A stretch of DNA of 64,000 nt, taken from Methylocystis hirsuta (GTDB lineage: Bacteria; Pseudomonadota; Alphaproteobacteria; Rhizobiales; Beijerinckiaceae). The DNA is taken from the NCBI RefSeq assembly GCF_003722355.1, contig NZ_QWDD01000001.1, positions 496,001 through 560,000 on the forward strand, given 5' to 3'. A program made the translations under genes and the position numbers. Under the pieces are notes generated by a model. The model searched no databases, had not been told where the DNA came from, and was given only the letters and a program-made list of their open reading frames with translations. The first letter of the stretch is position 1. Every line of letters begins with the position of its first letter. Below, one piece after another: positions 62,978-64,000 of this stretch.

Positions 62978-63382
62978 TCAGGGGGCTTGCATCGCCTCGA
63001 TGAGATCCGACAAGGCGGCGCGAAGCTTGTCCGACAAAGTCAGATCGAACGCGATCTCTTTCGCGTCATAAGGGACGGCTATTGGCCCCATCTCAATGAG
63101 TTTAGCTGACATGGCGATCAGGATTTCTCGAAGTTGTGCGTCTGCATGGATTGCGCGCGGCGACGTATTGATCACCGCAACAGGCTTGCCGGGAAATTCG
63201 ACGCTCCCGACGAGCCAATCGAGTGCGTGCTTTGAAGAGCCCGGAACGCCGTGCGCGTATTCTGGCGATGCGATCACGACGCCGTCGCTTTGACCAATGC
63301 TTTTGCGTAGCGCGCAAACTTCGCGGGGAGGAGGTTGAGACGCCTCGGCGCGAGACAGGAGAGGCGCCAAGCGTGAGCGCAA
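62978..63382 (-). pseudogene. NADPH-dependent FMN reductase-like protein, N-terminally truncated
   Basis: The 134-residue frame contains the middle and end of the flavodoxin-like FMN reductase family: LRKSIGQSDGVVIASPEYAH, GVPGSSKHALDWLVGSVEFP, GKPVAVINTSPRA. The first strand and phosphate loop (G-S-x-R-x-x-S), which bind FMN, are missing: the sequence runs out into the end of the HypC gene. It is therefore probably inactive, or a short remnant. Its last residues (LIEAMQAP) are intact. The start at 63382 is arbitrary. Confidence 0.6.
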
Positions 63383-63384
63383 GC

Positions 63385-63750
63385 TTAACTCGCCTGCGTC
63401 GACGATGATTCTGATACGGGTTGTTTTGGTGCTGGAACATCACGATCGGGTTCGTCGGACAGCGCCAGATGGGCGGGCAATTGCGGCTCGCGGTCGATAA
63501 GATCGGCGAAATGCGCTTCAAAGGTCCGTCCGGCAAGCGCCGCGTCAAGGCCCGCGAGCGCGGCCGTTATCAGAGCGGCTTCCTCTTCCTCAAGCACGCG
63601 CATCGCCGTGCCAAGATGAACGAGCACATGCGCGCCGGAAGGCTGCGCGCCGATAAGCAGCATGGAAATGCGCTCAGTGCGGCCGGCGCCTTCGCACAGC
63701 GCCGACATGTCGTCTCCGTCGATCACCCGCATCGGAACGCCAAGGCACAT
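63385..63750 (-). CDS. HypC/HupF-type hydrogenase maturation factor
   Basis: The 121-residue protein begins MCLGVPMRVIDGDDMSALCE, the N-terminal Cys motif M-C-L-G-x-P of HypC/HupF, followed by a beta-barrel (MLLIGAQPSGAHVLVHLGTA) and a long acidic extension. The Cys binds the Fe(CN)2CO intermediate in HypD/HypC or guards the large subunit. The tail (PAPKQPVSESSSTQAS) is longer than in standard HypC (about 75-95 residues). ATG 63750 is chosen; upstream extension has no support. It indicates a [NiFe]-hydrogenase cluster just beyond the window. Confidence 0.85.
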   Translation of the reverse strand: MCLGVPMRVIDGDDMSALCEGAGRTERISMLLIGAQPSGAHVLVHLGTAMRVLEEEEAALITAALAGLDAALAGRTFEAHFADLIDREPQLPAHLALSDEPDRDVPAPKQPVSESSSTQAS

Positions 63751-63772
63751 GGGAATCCGTCCGTCCGATGCC

Positions 63773-64000
63773 TCAGTCGTCCGCGCGCAAAGCCTTGCGG
63801 CTCGCATAGGCGACGCCAAGAGCGCCCATCGCGACGATGGAAATCCAGCCGAAAGCGACGGCAAGCGCGAGAAGGTGATCAGACTGCGTGGCGATATGCG
63901 TGAGGCTCTCGGCGAGCCCATACGGATGCGCGCCCGGATGCGCGTTCGCCATGACAGGCGCGAGCGCCGCCGCGACGACGATCATTCGCAGGAAGCTCAT
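63773..64000 (-). CDS. Small HupE-like membrane protein
   Basis: The 75-residue protein has an N-terminal signal or membrane segment (LRMIVVAAALAPVMANA), then AHPGAHPYGLAESLTHIATQ and SDHLLALAVAFG, resembling the first His-rich part of HupE/UreJ nickel permeases, and one more hydrophobic segment (WISIVAMGALGVAYA). HupE is normally about 190 residues, so this is either a short form or a distinct membrane protein of the hydrogenase cluster. Its ATG ends exactly at the window edge. hypC-like gene follows after 22 bases. Confidence 0.6.
   Translation of the reverse strand: MSFLRMIVVAAALAPVMANAHPGAHPYGLAESLTHIATQSDHLLALAVAFGWISIVAMGALGVAYASRKALRADD

Overview
The window looks like chromosome from an alphaproteobacterium of the order Hyphomicrobiales (Rhizobiales). 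Evidence for this includes GcrA (a cell-cycle regulator confined to Alphaproteobacteria) beside argD-argF-hslO, a decayed repABC-type RepA, GC-rich coding with strong third-position GC, and an expanded FkbM methyltransferase set. A HypC/HupF-type hydrogenase factor at the right end suggests a hydrogen-oxidising relative such as a Methylocystis/Methylosinus-type methanotroph. The genus is inference only.

1-21.7 kb is a surface-glycan cluster on the + strand. It holds five intact FkbM-type methyltransferases and a sixth in ruins, two other SAM methyltransferases, five intact glycosyltransferases (GT2, GT4 and CgeB-like), a two-domain dehydrogenase, a Wzy-like polymerase, a Wzx-like flippase, a glycosyltransferase broken by two compensating frameshifts, and a secreted right-handed beta-helix protein. 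Most neighbours overlap by 4 bp (ATGA or TTGA), as in a translationally coupled operon. The likely product is a heavily O-methylated exported polysaccharide.

21.8-34 kb holds a second polysaccharide module: UDP-sugar dehydrogenase (TviB type), uronate 4-epimerase, a TPR-like protein, a Wzc-type tyrosine autokinase with a hexanucleotide-repeat (Tyr-Gly)n tail, a Wza-type lipoprotein, a FecR-like exported protein and an O-antigen ligase/polymerase. It is interleaved with dead mobile DNA: IS5, IS3 and IS630 family transposase remnants and a plasmid RepA remnant. This graveyard ends abruptly at 34 kb, where core genes begin.

34-41.7 kb is the phosphate regulon: UPF0104 membrane protein, phoR, a triple Pho box, pstS, pstC, pstA, pstB, phoU and phoB. 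gcrA is convergent with phoB and divergent from argD-argF-hslO. The gcrA-argD gap contains clustered GANTC (CcrM) sites, two mutually exclusive hairpins and a 42-codon ORF coupled to argD. Housekeeping genes follow: FAA hydrolase, a PLP decarboxylase, a CorA/ZntB transporter, prfB with its programmed +1 frameshift, a VapBC toxin-antitoxin pair and tRNA-Ser(CGA).

51.6-54.5 kb carries a LysR regulator divergent from an AhpD-like protein, an NTF2-like protein and a PNPOx-like flavoprotein. 55.3-62 kb is a copper/silver resistance unit: a small Cys/His-rich exported protein, a YtkA-like protein and CusC, CusB and CusA. After tRNA-Met(CAT), the window ends with a truncated FMN reductase, a HypC/HupF-type chaperone and a small HupE-like membrane protein, all on the - strand.
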